NCBI GenBank assembly: GCA_003389215.1
Contig: QQVP01000119.1
Location: 186,001 to 250,000 of the forward strand
Reading direction: 5' to 3'
DNA length: 64,000 nt
DNA from: Planctomycetota bacterium
GTDB taxonomy: Bacteria > Planctomycetota > Planctomycetia > Pirellulales > UBA7805
In this document: positions 42,142-50,397 of the stretch, one piece after another
How the letters are laid out: the number at the start of each line of letters is the position of its first letter
How positions within the stretch are numbered: the stretch's first letter is position 1
Program-made: the position numbers and the translations under genes
The notes under the pieces: model-generated
Databases searched by the model: none
What the model saw: only the letters and a program-made list of their open reading frames with translations
Told to the model about the DNA's origin: nothing

Positions 42142-42909
42142 ATGGAAGTCGCCGCGACCCTCGATTTGAAGCAGTCCGAGGTCGTGCGGGCGGTGGCGGG
42201 CCGCCGCGCGGAGTACGCCCCCTGGCGTTCGCCGCTGGCCACCAGTTCGGCCCCCGCAGACGTCGCCCGCGGTCTGGCGGAGGCGGTTGGCATCGAACTC
42301 TTCTATCTGGCCGACCTGGATGCGATTGCCGGGGCGGAACCGAGCTGGTCGCTCTACGAGGCATTGCTCCGCGACGGCCGGCGACTCTGGATCGATGCCG
42401 GAATCGGCGATGCGCGCCGGGCCCGCCGGATGCGCGAATTTGCCGAGGGCCACGCGGGCGCGGTCGAAATCATCGTGGCCCTGGAGACGGTCGGCCAACG
42501 GTCGCGACTCGCGGAGGTGGCGGGCGAACTTGACGGCGTGTCCGCGATCTTCAGCCTCGACCTGAAGGACAGCCGGCCGCTGGGCGGAACCGGACCGTGG
42601 CGTGACGCGGAACCGTTGTCGATTGCCCAGGCCGCCGTCGCTGCGGGGTTTCGACGCTTGATCGTCTTGGACCTGGCCGCCGTCGGGCGGGGGCAGGGCT
42701 GCGCGACGCTCGACTTGTGTCGACGGTTGCGCGAGCGTTACCCCCACCTTGAGCTGGCCAGCGGCGGCGGCGTACGCGATCGCGAGGATCTCCAGAGCCT
42801 GGCCGCGGCCGGTTGTGACGTGGCCCTGGTGGCGACGGCCTTGCACGACGGGCGCCTGACGCGCGACGATCTGACGCGGCCGATTTCGGCAGGGCCACGC
42901 GGCGTGTAG
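42142..42909 (+). CDS. HisA-related protein (COG1411 type)
   Basis: 255 residues, a TIM-barrel relative of the HisA/HisF proteins: IELFYLADLDAIAG, LWIDAGIG, FSLDLKDSRPLG, LIVLDLAAVGRGQG, LELASGGGVRDREDLQSL with the phosphate-binding GGG. This branch occurs in methanogens, methylotrophs and planctomycetes and is associated with methanopterin-type C1 cofactors; the exact reaction is not assigned here. The neighbouring genes give no help. No clear ribosome site; an earlier in-frame start is not available. Confidence 0.75.
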   Translation: MEVAATLDLKQSEVVRAVAGRRAEYAPWRSPLATSSAPADVARGLAEAVGIELFYLADLDAIAGAEPSWSLYEALLRDGRRLWIDAGIGDARRARRMREFAEGHAGAVEIIVALETVGQRSRLAEVAGELDGVSAIFSLDLKDSRPLGGTGPWRDAEPLSIAQAAVAAGFRRLIVLDLAAVGRGQGCATLDLCRRLRERYPHLELASGGGVRDREDLQSLAAAGCDVALVATALHDGRLTRDDLTRPISAGPRGV

Positions 42910-42915
42910 CGTCGC

Positions 42916-43701
42916 CTATTCCCAGACCGGATCGCGCTTCTCGAGAAACGCAGCCAGGCCTTCGGCGGCCGCCTCCGTCGAACGCGCCGTACTGCTGACC
43001 GCGGCCCCGGCCGCCAACTGGGTATCCAGCTCCGCGCCGATCGTCTCGTTGAGCATGCGTTTGGTGAGCGAAAGCGCCTCGGGCGCACTCTGGGCGATCT
43101 CCCCGGCCAGCTCATGGGCACGGGCCCAGATCGTGTCCGAGTCGGTTAGCTCGTGAAACAGGCCGTACGACTGGGCCACTTCCGCCTCGATCAGTCGTGT
43201 CGTGAGCAGCAGATACGCGGCCCGCGAACCGCCGACACGAAACGCCAGCAGCGGCGAGACGATGCCCGCCACCAAACCGCGCTTCGGCTCGGGAAGTCCG
43301 AACTTGGACTGCCGCGACGCGAGCACGATGTCGCTGGCCAGAACCAGCCCCGCTCCGCCCGCCACCGCGGGGCCGTCGACCGCCGCGATGATCGGCTTGG
43401 GGAAACGAACCATCGTCTCGAGCACCTCGCGATAGAGCCGGGCGTCCTGATCCCACAACTCGTACGAGTTGGGCTCCTCGGCCGTGCGGAGCATTTCCCC
43501 CAGGTCCATACCCGCACAAAACGCCGAGCCGGCCCCGGTCAGCACGATCGCCCGCACGCTCTTCTGCAGATGCAAATCGGCGAAGGCCTGTCGCAATTCG
43601 GAGAGCAGCTGCCGGGTGAGCGCGTTTCGTTTGTCGGGGCGATTCAAGGTGATCGTCCCGGTGTGGTCGTGAACGTGAAGTTTAACGACAGGTTCGGACA
43701 C
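42916..43701 (-). CDS. Enoyl-CoA hydratase/isomerase family protein
   Basis: GTG 43701, 261 residues. Crotonase fold landmarks: RPDKRNALTRQLL, VLTGAGSAFCAGMDLGEM for the oxyanion hole, AAVDGPAVAGGAGLVLASDIV, and FGLPEPKRGLVAGI where the catalytic Glu is expected. Probably hydrates an unsaturated acyl-CoA made by the carboxylase cluster, by analogy with methylglutaconyl-CoA hydratase. It is the last gene of that four-gene leftward set. Confidence 0.93.
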   Translation of the reverse strand: MSEPVVKLHVHDHTGTITLNRPDKRNALTRQLLSELRQAFADLHLQKSVRAIVLTGAGSAFCAGMDLGEMLRTAEEPNSYELWDQDARLYREVLETMVRFPKPIIAAVDGPAVAGGAGLVLASDIVLASRQSKFGLPEPKRGLVAGIVSPLLAFRVGGSRAAYLLLTTRLIEAEVAQSYGLFHELTDSDTIWARAHELAGEIAQSAPEALSLTKRMLNETIGAELDTQLAAGAAVSSTARSTEAAAEGLAAFLEKRDPVWE

Positions 43702-43756
43702 GTTGGGGTATCGGTTTTTTGTCAGGCGGTTCTTTACGGGCGGCGATGGTGCCCCG

Positions 43757-44122
43757 CTAAGTCTGCGAGTTGCCGACCAATGTCGCCAGATCGTCCGGTG
43801 CGGGCAGCGTCAGCTCGAGGATCGCCGTCCCGAGCAGTTTACCCTGGGTGTCGATGCGAAGCGACTGGCTGGCTCCGCCGCCGAGACCGTTCTCCAGCAG
43901 GAAGTTGAACGCCCACAGCTTCGGCAACTCGTAACGCACGACGTTCGTCGCGCCCAGCGAGACAAAGTAGTCGGCCACCCGCTCGGCCGTGAGCTCTCGG
44001 GCCAGGTAGTCGTAGGCCGCGGAACTGCGGGCGACCACGCCGATGTTGGCATGATTTCCCTTGTCGCCGCTGCGGGCCGTGGCCAGGCGACGGAGCGTGA
44101 TCGAGTTCTCGGCGGCAGGCAA
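43757..44122 (-). CDS. AtuA C-terminal-domain protein
   Basis: TTG 44122 is preferred: GAAGGA lies nine bases ahead, and 121 residues follow. The text (LRRLATARSGDKGNHANIGVVAR, YELPKLWAFNFLLENGLGGG, SLRIDTQGKLLGTAILEL) is the small domain that follows the AtuA domain in other bacteria, here a separate gene. The long frame upstream on this strand is the shadow of atuA in another frame. Role in the AtuA unit unknown. Confidence 0.8.
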   Translation of the reverse strand: MPAAENSITLRRLATARSGDKGNHANIGVVARSSAAYDYLARELTAERVADYFVSLGATNVVRYELPKLWAFNFLLENGLGGGASQSLRIDTQGKLLGTAILELTLPAPDDLATLVGNSQT

Positions 44123-44160
44123 GTCGAGGTTTCCTTCTGTGCTTTCTGTGGGGATCGACT

Positions 44161-45546
44161 TCAGGTGGTCCAGTCGGCGGCCGGCCTCACATCGACGCGC
44201 GGCTCGACGGCGCTCTTCGGCACCAGTGTCGGCCAGTAGGCGAACACCGGCCGCACCTGGGGACGCCCCTGAGCATAGCCGGCAATGCCCGCGGGGCCGC
44301 CCGTGATCAGCGGAGCCAGCTCTTTGGCAAATCGCTCGACGGCGGCGCGACGAGGATCGCGGACCGCAAGCCGCAGCACGACTTCGCGAATGTCCTGCCG
44401 CGCGTCGTCCGCTTCGCCGTGCAAACCCGGAACCCCGTCGCCCGTGCCGAGCAGCTCGCGATGCGTCGCCGCGAACTGGACGCCGGCATGGGCGAGCCGC
44501 GCGAAGACAATGTCGGCCGCCGCGGCGGCCTTGTCCACGCAGTCGCGACCATAGACGACCAGCTGCCCGGCCGCCGTGTAGCCGTCGGCATAGGCCAGCG
44601 AGACCTTGTAGTCGTCCGGGGCGGCTTGTCCGCGGGCGCCGGTGAGCTGAACGCGATCGTCGCCCACCTCGGCGAGTTCGACGGTGGTGAAATCGACCAC
44701 CACGTCGGGCGTCGCGTAACACGTAGGGTCCCCAATCTCGTAGACGAGTTGCTCGCTGACCGTGCGACGATTGACCACGCCGCCGCTGCCCGCGGGCTTG
44801 GTAATCACGCAGGAACCATCGCGCTTGATCTCCGCGATCGGATAGCCCGGGTCGGTCAGGTCGCACGATCCCCATTCGGTCGCATAGCCGCCGGTGGCCT
44901 GGGCACCGCATTCGATGACGTGCCCCGCCACACTTCCCGCGGCCAACGTGTTCCAGTCGTCCCACGACCAACCGTATTCATGCGCGGCCGGACCCAGGCA
45001 CAAGGCGGCGTCGGCCACTCTGCCGGTCAGCACCACCCGGGCATCGGCCGCCAGGGCCTCGACGATCGGGGCCGCACCCAGATAGGCATTCGCGCTGACG
45101 ATGGGGGCCTCCAGCTTCGCGATCGGCTCGTCCGTATCGAGATTCGTCAGCGGACAGCCGGCGGCCTTCAGTTCGTCGATCCGCTCGGCCAGATCGTCGC
45201 CGGTGACGACCCCGATCGGCACGTGGCCGAGCTTGGCCTCGACCAGCACTTGGCCCACCGCCGCGGCGGCCGCGGGGGGATTCAGCCCGCCGCCATTGGT
45301 GACCAGATGAAGCTCTTCCTGCGCAGCGAGGGCGGGCGTCAGACTCCGCGCGACGTTGATCAGATCGCCGGCGAAGCCGAGTTGCGGGTTCTTTTGCCGC
45401 TGTCGGGCCATGATCGACAGCGTCAACTCGGCCAGATACTCGAGCGTGAGATAGTCGACCTCGGCCGCCTCGACCAGTCGCCGTGGCGCGTCGATGTTGT
45501 CGCCCAGGAAGCCAGCGGCGTTAGCGATGCGAAGCGTCACGGCCAT
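44161..45546 (-). CDS. AtuA-family protein (DUF1446)
   Basis: 461 residues. Matches the acyclic-terpene-utilisation AtuA family: RIANAAGFLGDN at the start, DYLTLEYLAELTLSIM, NGGGLNPPA, TGRVADAALCLGP, WGSCDLTDPGYPIAEI. Members sit beside acyl-CoA carboxylases in citronellol, geraniol and leucine pathways, but the enzyme activity is not established. It begins 33 bases after the carboxyltransferase gene and is followed by its own C-terminal unit, so the proteins likely act together. Confidence 0.92.
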   Translation of the reverse strand: MAVTLRIANAAGFLGDNIDAPRRLVEAAEVDYLTLEYLAELTLSIMARQRQKNPQLGFAGDLINVARSLTPALAAQEELHLVTNGGGLNPPAAAAAVGQVLVEAKLGHVPIGVVTGDDLAERIDELKAAGCPLTNLDTDEPIAKLEAPIVSANAYLGAAPIVEALAADARVVLTGRVADAALCLGPAAHEYGWSWDDWNTLAAGSVAGHVIECGAQATGGYATEWGSCDLTDPGYPIAEIKRDGSCVITKPAGSGGVVNRRTVSEQLVYEIGDPTCYATPDVVVDFTTVELAEVGDDRVQLTGARGQAAPDDYKVSLAYADGYTAAGQLVVYGRDCVDKAAAAADIVFARLAHAGVQFAATHRELLGTGDGVPGLHGEADDARQDIREVVLRLAVRDPRRAAVERFAKELAPLITGGPAGIAGYAQGRPQVRPVFAYWPTLVPKSAVEPRVDVRPAADWTT

Positions 45547-45579
45547 GCGCGGCGACGCAGCGCCGCGATCCGAGGAAAA

Positions 45580-47202
45580 CTACACCTGAAATACGCCGAC
45601 GCGAAACGGCTCGATTTCGACGTGCCGCGTGGCGACCTCCAACGCGAGCGTGAGCGTGTCGCGGGTCTCGGCGGGATCGATAATCGCGTCGACCCAACCT
45701 CGCGAGGCCCCGTGGCGGACGTCGGTTTGCCGGTCGTAATCGCCCTTCACCTTGTCCCGCAGGGTGGCCAATTCTTCGGCGTCGACGTCGTGGCCCTGTC
45801 GTTGAAGACTTTTCACGGTGATGTCCAGCAGCGTCGAGGTCGCTTGATCGGAACCCATCACCGCACACCGCGCCGTCGGCCAGGCAAAGATGAACCGCGG
45901 GTCGTAGGCCTTGCCGCAGAGGGCATAGTTGCCCGCGCCGAACGAGCCGCCCACGATCACGGTGATCTTCGGCACGCGACTGTTGCTGATCGAGTTGACC
46001 ATCTTGGCGCCGGCCCGAATGATGCCGTCGTGCTCGCTGTCGCGACCGACCATAAACCCGTTGACGTCCTGGAAGAAGAGGATCGGCAGCCAGTCCTGGT
46101 TGCAATTCATGATGAAGCGGGCCGCCTTTTCGGCGCTCTCCACATAGAGCACGCCGCCGAATTGGATCGGCCCATCGGCCGGCTTTACCGCGTGGTGCTG
46201 ATTGGCCACGATGCCGACCGGAAAGCCGTTGACGCGGGCCGTTCCGCAGACCACGGTTTGTCCATACTCGGGGCGATACTCGTCGAACGTGTCGGCGTCG
46301 ACGATGCAATCGAGCACCTCGCGGACTTCGTAGTCCTGTCGCCGGTCGGGACTGACGAGGTCGTACAGATCGGTGCCGGGCCGCTTGGGCGAACTGGCCG
46401 CACCCCGCGAAAACGGTGGCGGCGGATTCGGGTCGTCGGGTCCGATCAGCGCGGTCAGGCGGCGCAGCCGCTCGATACAGGCTTCGTCGTTGGGCTCGCG
46501 GAAGTCGATCGTTCCACTGATCGAGGCGTGCATTTCGGCCCCGCCCAGGTCCTCGTGCGAGACCTCCTGTCCGATGGCACTCTTCACGAGCGCAGGGCCG
46601 GCCAGGTAGAGGCCGGAGCCTTCGGTCATCAGCAGCTTGTCGCAGAGCACCGGCAAATAGCCGCCGCCGGCGACGCAGTTACCCATGATCGCGGCCATTT
46701 GGTTGACCCCGGCGGCCGAGAGGACCGAGTTGTTGCGGAAGATCCGCCCGAAGTCGTCCTCGTCGGGAAACACGTCTTCCTGCAGGGGCAGGAACACGCC
46801 GGCCGAATCGACCAGGTAGATGACCGGCAGGCGGTTGGTCAAGGCAATCCGCTGGGCGCGCAGCACCTTCTTGGTCGTGGCGGGGAAGAACGCGCCGGCC
46901 TTCACGGTGGCGTCGTTGGCCACGATCAGGTGGCGGCGGCCGGCCACGGTGCCGATCACGGCCACCACACCGGCGCCGGGGGCCCCGCCGTATTCGCCAT
47001 ACATCTGCCAGGCCGACCAGAGGCCAAGCTCGAGCCGCGGCGTGTCGGGATCGACGAGTCGCTCGATTCGCTCGCGGGCGGTGAGGCGACCCTTGGCGTG
47101 CTGCCGCTCGATCGACTTGGGGCCGCCTCCCAGGGCGATCTGCTCTTCTTGCTGCCGAAAGTCGGCGGCCAATTCGCTCAAGGATGGCGTGGATGAACTC
47201 AT
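45580..47202 (-). CDS. Acyl-CoA carboxylase, carboxyltransferase (beta) subunit
   Basis: 540 residues from ATG 47202. The carboxyltransferase family is clear: AKGRLTARERIERLVDP, LIVANDATVKAGAFFP, YLVDSAGVFLPLQEDVFPDE, then NGFMVGRDSEHDGIIRAGAKMVN, GSFGAGNYALCGKAYDPRF, FAWPTARCAVMGSDQA. It matches methylcrotonyl/geranyl-CoA type beta chains, so it should carboxylate a branched unsaturated acyl-CoA. The biotin-carrying alpha chain is not in this window. It faces the primary sigma gene. Confidence 0.92.
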   Translation of the reverse strand: MSSSTPSLSELAADFRQQEEQIALGGGPKSIERQHAKGRLTARERIERLVDPDTPRLELGLWSAWQMYGEYGGAPGAGVVAVIGTVAGRRHLIVANDATVKAGAFFPATTKKVLRAQRIALTNRLPVIYLVDSAGVFLPLQEDVFPDEDDFGRIFRNNSVLSAAGVNQMAAIMGNCVAGGGYLPVLCDKLLMTEGSGLYLAGPALVKSAIGQEVSHEDLGGAEMHASISGTIDFREPNDEACIERLRRLTALIGPDDPNPPPPFSRGAASSPKRPGTDLYDLVSPDRRQDYEVREVLDCIVDADTFDEYRPEYGQTVVCGTARVNGFPVGIVANQHHAVKPADGPIQFGGVLYVESAEKAARFIMNCNQDWLPILFFQDVNGFMVGRDSEHDGIIRAGAKMVNSISNSRVPKITVIVGGSFGAGNYALCGKAYDPRFIFAWPTARCAVMGSDQATSTLLDITVKSLQRQGHDVDAEELATLRDKVKGDYDRQTDVRHGASRGWVDAIIDPAETRDTLTLALEVATRHVEIEPFRVGVFQV

Positions 47203-47488
47203 GCGCTTGGGTTGCCGTGGCGGGACGGATCGCAGCGGGTCAGGTTTCGGCAAGACAACCACCCGCTCGCCGACGTTGCCAAAACACAACGATCGCCGCC
47301 GGCGACGGGGCTCGACTCGGCCCCTGCCGAATCGGCGTAAGTGATTTATCAGTTATCGGTTGCGCTAATGCAAGGGGCCGGCTCGGTGAGCCTTGGCACT
47401 CGATCTGCTGATTCTGGCCACACGCCCCACAAGCCACTCGCGCCGCCACGTTGAGCCGTGCCGCGCCGCACCCCGGAGGAGTTCAGCC

Positions 47489-49129
47489 TTGGCCAAACGA
47501 ACCACCACGAAAGTCGTCAACGGAGCAAACGGAACCCACGGCAAGGGAGCGTCGTCGGCCAAGACCGCCGCAGCGGCCAGCGACCACGACGAGCTGGAAC
47601 TGAAGAACGGCAACACGGATGCAGACGCCGACTTCGAAGAAGAGGCCGAAGAGGAAGAGGTCGACGTCTACGAGTATCGCAAAGCCCAGGTCGGCGGCGC
47701 CGTGATCTCGACCGAGGATCCGGTACGGATGTACCTGATGCAGATGGGCGAAATCTCGATGCTCAACCGCGAAGAAGAGATCGCTGCCGCCGTGGAGATC
47801 GAGCGCTGCGATCGCGGCTATCGCGACTCGATGCTGGCCTCCGACTTCATGCTTCACGGGGCAATTCGCCTGCTCGAGAAAGTGCGCGACGGCGAACTGC
47901 GGATCGACCGCACGATCGAGGTTTCGGTGACCAACATCGCGGGCAAGAAGAGTATCATGAAGCGGATCGATCCCAACGTGACGACCGCCCTGGCGCTGCT
48001 TCGCCAGAACCGCGCGGACTTCGCCGTGGCGATCAGCCGCACCAAATCGCGCCAGCGTCGCCTGACCGCCTGGCGGAACATCGTCCGCCGCCGGATGAAG
48101 GTCGTACGCCTGGTTGAAGAGCTCGATCTGCGGATCAGCAAACTGCTGCCCATCCACGAGAAGCTCCGCGAGATCAACGACCGTATGCAGGCGATTTCGG
48201 CGCAGCTGATCGAGATCGATCGCCAGCGAAATGCCGCCATCCTGGGAACCAGCGAAGACGAATTGCGGGCCGAGCTCCGCTACCTGATGAGAATCACGCT
48301 CGAATCGCCGACCACACTCCGCCGCAGCGTCAAACGGACGCTCCGCTGGCAAGGCGAATTCGACGCGGCCAAGCGGGTCCTTTCCGCCGGCAACCTGCGA
48401 CTGGTGGTCTCGATCGCCAAGAAGTATCGCAACCGCGGCCTCAGTTTTCTCGACCTGATTCAGGAAGGCAACACCGGCCTGATGCGAGCGGTCGAAAAGT
48501 TTGAACACGCCCGCGGCTACAAGTTCTCGACCTATGCCACCTGGTGGATTCGCCAGGCGATTACGCGGGCCATTGCCGACCAGAGCCGCACGATTCGCGT
48601 GCCGGTGCACATGATCGACGCGATGAGCAAGGTGCGCAACATGACCCGCGAGCTGGTTCAAGAGCTTGGTCGCGAGCCGACCGTGGAAGAGATGTCGAAG
48701 GCGACCGGCCTGTCGCTCGACGATACGCGTTGCATCGTGAAGATGGTGCGGCAGCCACTCTCGCTCGACCAACCGGTGGGCGATCACGAAGAAAGCTACT
48801 TCGGCGAGTTCCTGGAAGATCATCGCGACGAGGATCCGCTGGTCGACGTGACCCAGCAGACGCTTCGCAGTCGGATCGAAGATTGTCTAGCGACGCTCAG
48901 TCACCGCGAGCGAGAGATCTTGCGTCTTCGCTACGGTTTGGCCGACGGCTACAGTTACACGCTCGAGGAAGTGGGCCAGATCTTTTCGGTTACCCGCGAA
49001 CGCGTGCGACAGATCGAGGCCAAGGCGGTCCGCAAACTCCAGCAGCCCGCCCCCACGCGATCGCTAGCAAGCTTCATTGACGGCCTGGAATTGCCGGCGG
49101 TCGACCCGACGCCCGGCAGCCCTGCCTAG
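47489..49129 (+). CDS. rpoD: Primary-type RNA polymerase sigma factor
   Basis: TTG 47489 has GGAGGAG seven bases before it; 546 residues. After an acidic N-terminus ([11 protein letters not shown]) comes region 1.2 ([14 protein letters not shown]), a non-conserved segment with [16 protein letters not shown], region 2 ([40 protein letters not shown]), region 3 and region 4 ([32 protein letters not shown]). This is a group 1 or 2 sigma-70. Earlier frame-open sequence to 47393 is poorly conserved. Confidence 0.93.
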   Translation: MAKRTTTKVVNGANGTHGKGASSAKTAAAASDHDELELKNGNTDADADFEEEAEEEEVDVYEYRKAQVGGAVISTEDPVRMYLMQMGEISMLNREEEIAAAVEIERCDRGYRDSMLASDFMLHGAIRLLEKVRDGELRIDRTIEVSVTNIAGKKSIMKRIDPNVTTALALLRQNRADFAVAISRTKSRQRRLTAWRNIVRRRMKVVRLVEELDLRISKLLPIHEKLREINDRMQAISAQLIEIDRQRNAAILGTSEDELRAELRYLMRITLESPTTLRRSVKRTLRWQGEFDAAKRVLSAGNLRLVVSIAKKYRNRGLSFLDLIQEGNTGLMRAVEKFEHARGYKFSTYATWWIRQAITRAIADQSRTIRVPVHMIDAMSKVRNMTRELVQELGREPTVEEMSKATGLSLDDTRCIVKMVRQPLSLDQPVGDHEESYFGEFLEDHRDEDPLVDVTQQTLRSRIEDCLATLSHREREILRLRYGLADGYSYTLEEVGQIFSVTRERVRQIEAKAVRKLQQPAPTRSLASFIDGLELPAVDPTPGSPA

Positions 49130-49340
49130 GCGACGCGAGGCGACTTCCCCACGCGGCGGACGCCCCGGACGCGGGCCGATCAGGCGGCGGGCTCGTCGTT
49201 GTCCCCTCTCGGACGGCGGGCTAAAATACGGCTTCCGTCCGCTTGCCCTCCGCGCGCATCGACGATCCTGGGGTCTTCACTGGGGGGCTTCACTGGGGGT
49301 CGACGCGCCATCCCGCTCGCCTCCTCCGCCACCGCTCGAC

Positions 49341-50084
49341 ATGCTTCGCGTCTCGCTCCTTGCCAGCAGTCTGCTGCACGCCGCGCTGATCGGCGGTCTG
49401 TACGTTTGGCGGCCGCTGGTCAACTCGCCCGAGATTCGCTATGCGGTGGCCCTGGGCGAACCGGTTTCGATCACGTTGCCGCCCCCGACGCCGGCCGAGC
49501 GCGATGTGGAAGAGCTCGAACCACCGGAGGAAACGACCGACGTCAAGATGTCGGCCGACGAGATGCCGGAGATGCCCGCCCGTCCGCCAGCGGTTACCGT
49601 TTCGCTGCCCGAGGAGAAACCGGTTGCCGAACCGCCACCGGTCGAGTTGGCGGCAATCGAACTGGAGCCGGTCGCGGAATTGCCGGATCTGGAAGCGGCG
49701 CCCGAACCTTCGCCGGAGGACTTTGCCGATCTGCCCAATGTGTCTCCGCCCGCCACGCCGACGAACACGCCGCCGCAACAAGCAAACGCGGTCGGCGCTC
49801 GCGTCGATCAGCTTCCGCAGAAGTTGCCGAACAATCCTCCACCCCTGTATCCCGCCGACGCGCTGCGCGGCCGTTGGGAAGGTCGCGTGATGATTCGCGT
49901 CACGGTCACGACCGATGGCACGGTCCGCAATGCCAGCATCTATCGCTCGTCCGGCTGGCGGAGTCTCGACGCGGCCGCGCTGGGCGCGGTGACGAACTGG
50001 CGCTTCTCGCCCGCCCGTCGCGCCGGCCAGGCGGTCAACCACGAGGTCGTCGTGCCGGTGCGGTTCTTCTTCGGGCAAGGCTAG
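49341..50084 (+). CDS. TonB-family energy transducer
   Basis: 247 residues from ATG 49341. N-terminal anchor with S9 and H13 (SSLLH), the TonB SxxxH pattern; a long Pro/Glu-rich periplasmic region (VSLPEEKPVAEPPPVELAAIE) and a C-terminal TonB domain: PPPLYPADALRGRWEGRVMIRVTV, TDGTVRNASIYRSSGWRSLDAAALGAVTNWRFSPAR. It passes proton-motive energy to outer-membrane receptors; one such receptor gene follows. Confidence 0.9.
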   Translation: MLRVSLLASSLLHAALIGGLYVWRPLVNSPEIRYAVALGEPVSITLPPPTPAERDVEELEPPEETTDVKMSADEMPEMPARPPAVTVSLPEEKPVAEPPPVELAAIELEPVAELPDLEAAPEPSPEDFADLPNVSPPATPTNTPPQQANAVGARVDQLPQKLPNNPPPLYPADALRGRWEGRVMIRVTVTTDGTVRNASIYRSSGWRSLDAAALGAVTNWRFSPARRAGQAVNHEVVVPVRFFFGQG

Positions 50085-50397
50085 ACGTCTCTTGTCGACG
50101 CCTCTCGGCGACGTCCCTTGTCGAAGTCTCTCTTCGACGGCGCGAACGCGAGACCGAGTTGAGCAGCGCGCTAGCTACCACGCGGGCGGCTGGCCGCCAC
50201 GCTGGCGGCAACCGCCCGCAGTGACAGCGTGCCGACGGGCTGCCAGCGCCGCTGGGTTTGTGCTATCGCTTTGCCGATTTCGGGTTTACGTTCCGCCGTC
50301 GGCGCGCCGAAGAAGCTATGTGGGGGGGCCGCATGATCGGCATGGTCCTCAAGCTTTACGCAATGCCGAAACTCCGAGACGCGCGGATCCGTTGATC
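50085..50397. other. Intergenic region before the receptor (313 bases)
   Basis: Starts with four 13-base repeats (50087-50138) and otherwise holds only weak open frames. I see no clear Fur box or riboswitch. Confidence 0.45.
50087..50138. repeat. Four degenerate 13-base tandem repeats
   Basis: Units GTCTCTTGTCGAC, GCCTCTCGGCGAC, GTCCCTTGTCGAA and GTCTCTCTTCGAC follow without gap, starting two bases after the tonB-like stop. Confidence 0.6.

Noticed and set aside
44419..47196. 925-codon plus-strand frame across atuA and the carboxyltransferase
   Set aside because: Antisense of two recognised genes, no motif of its own.
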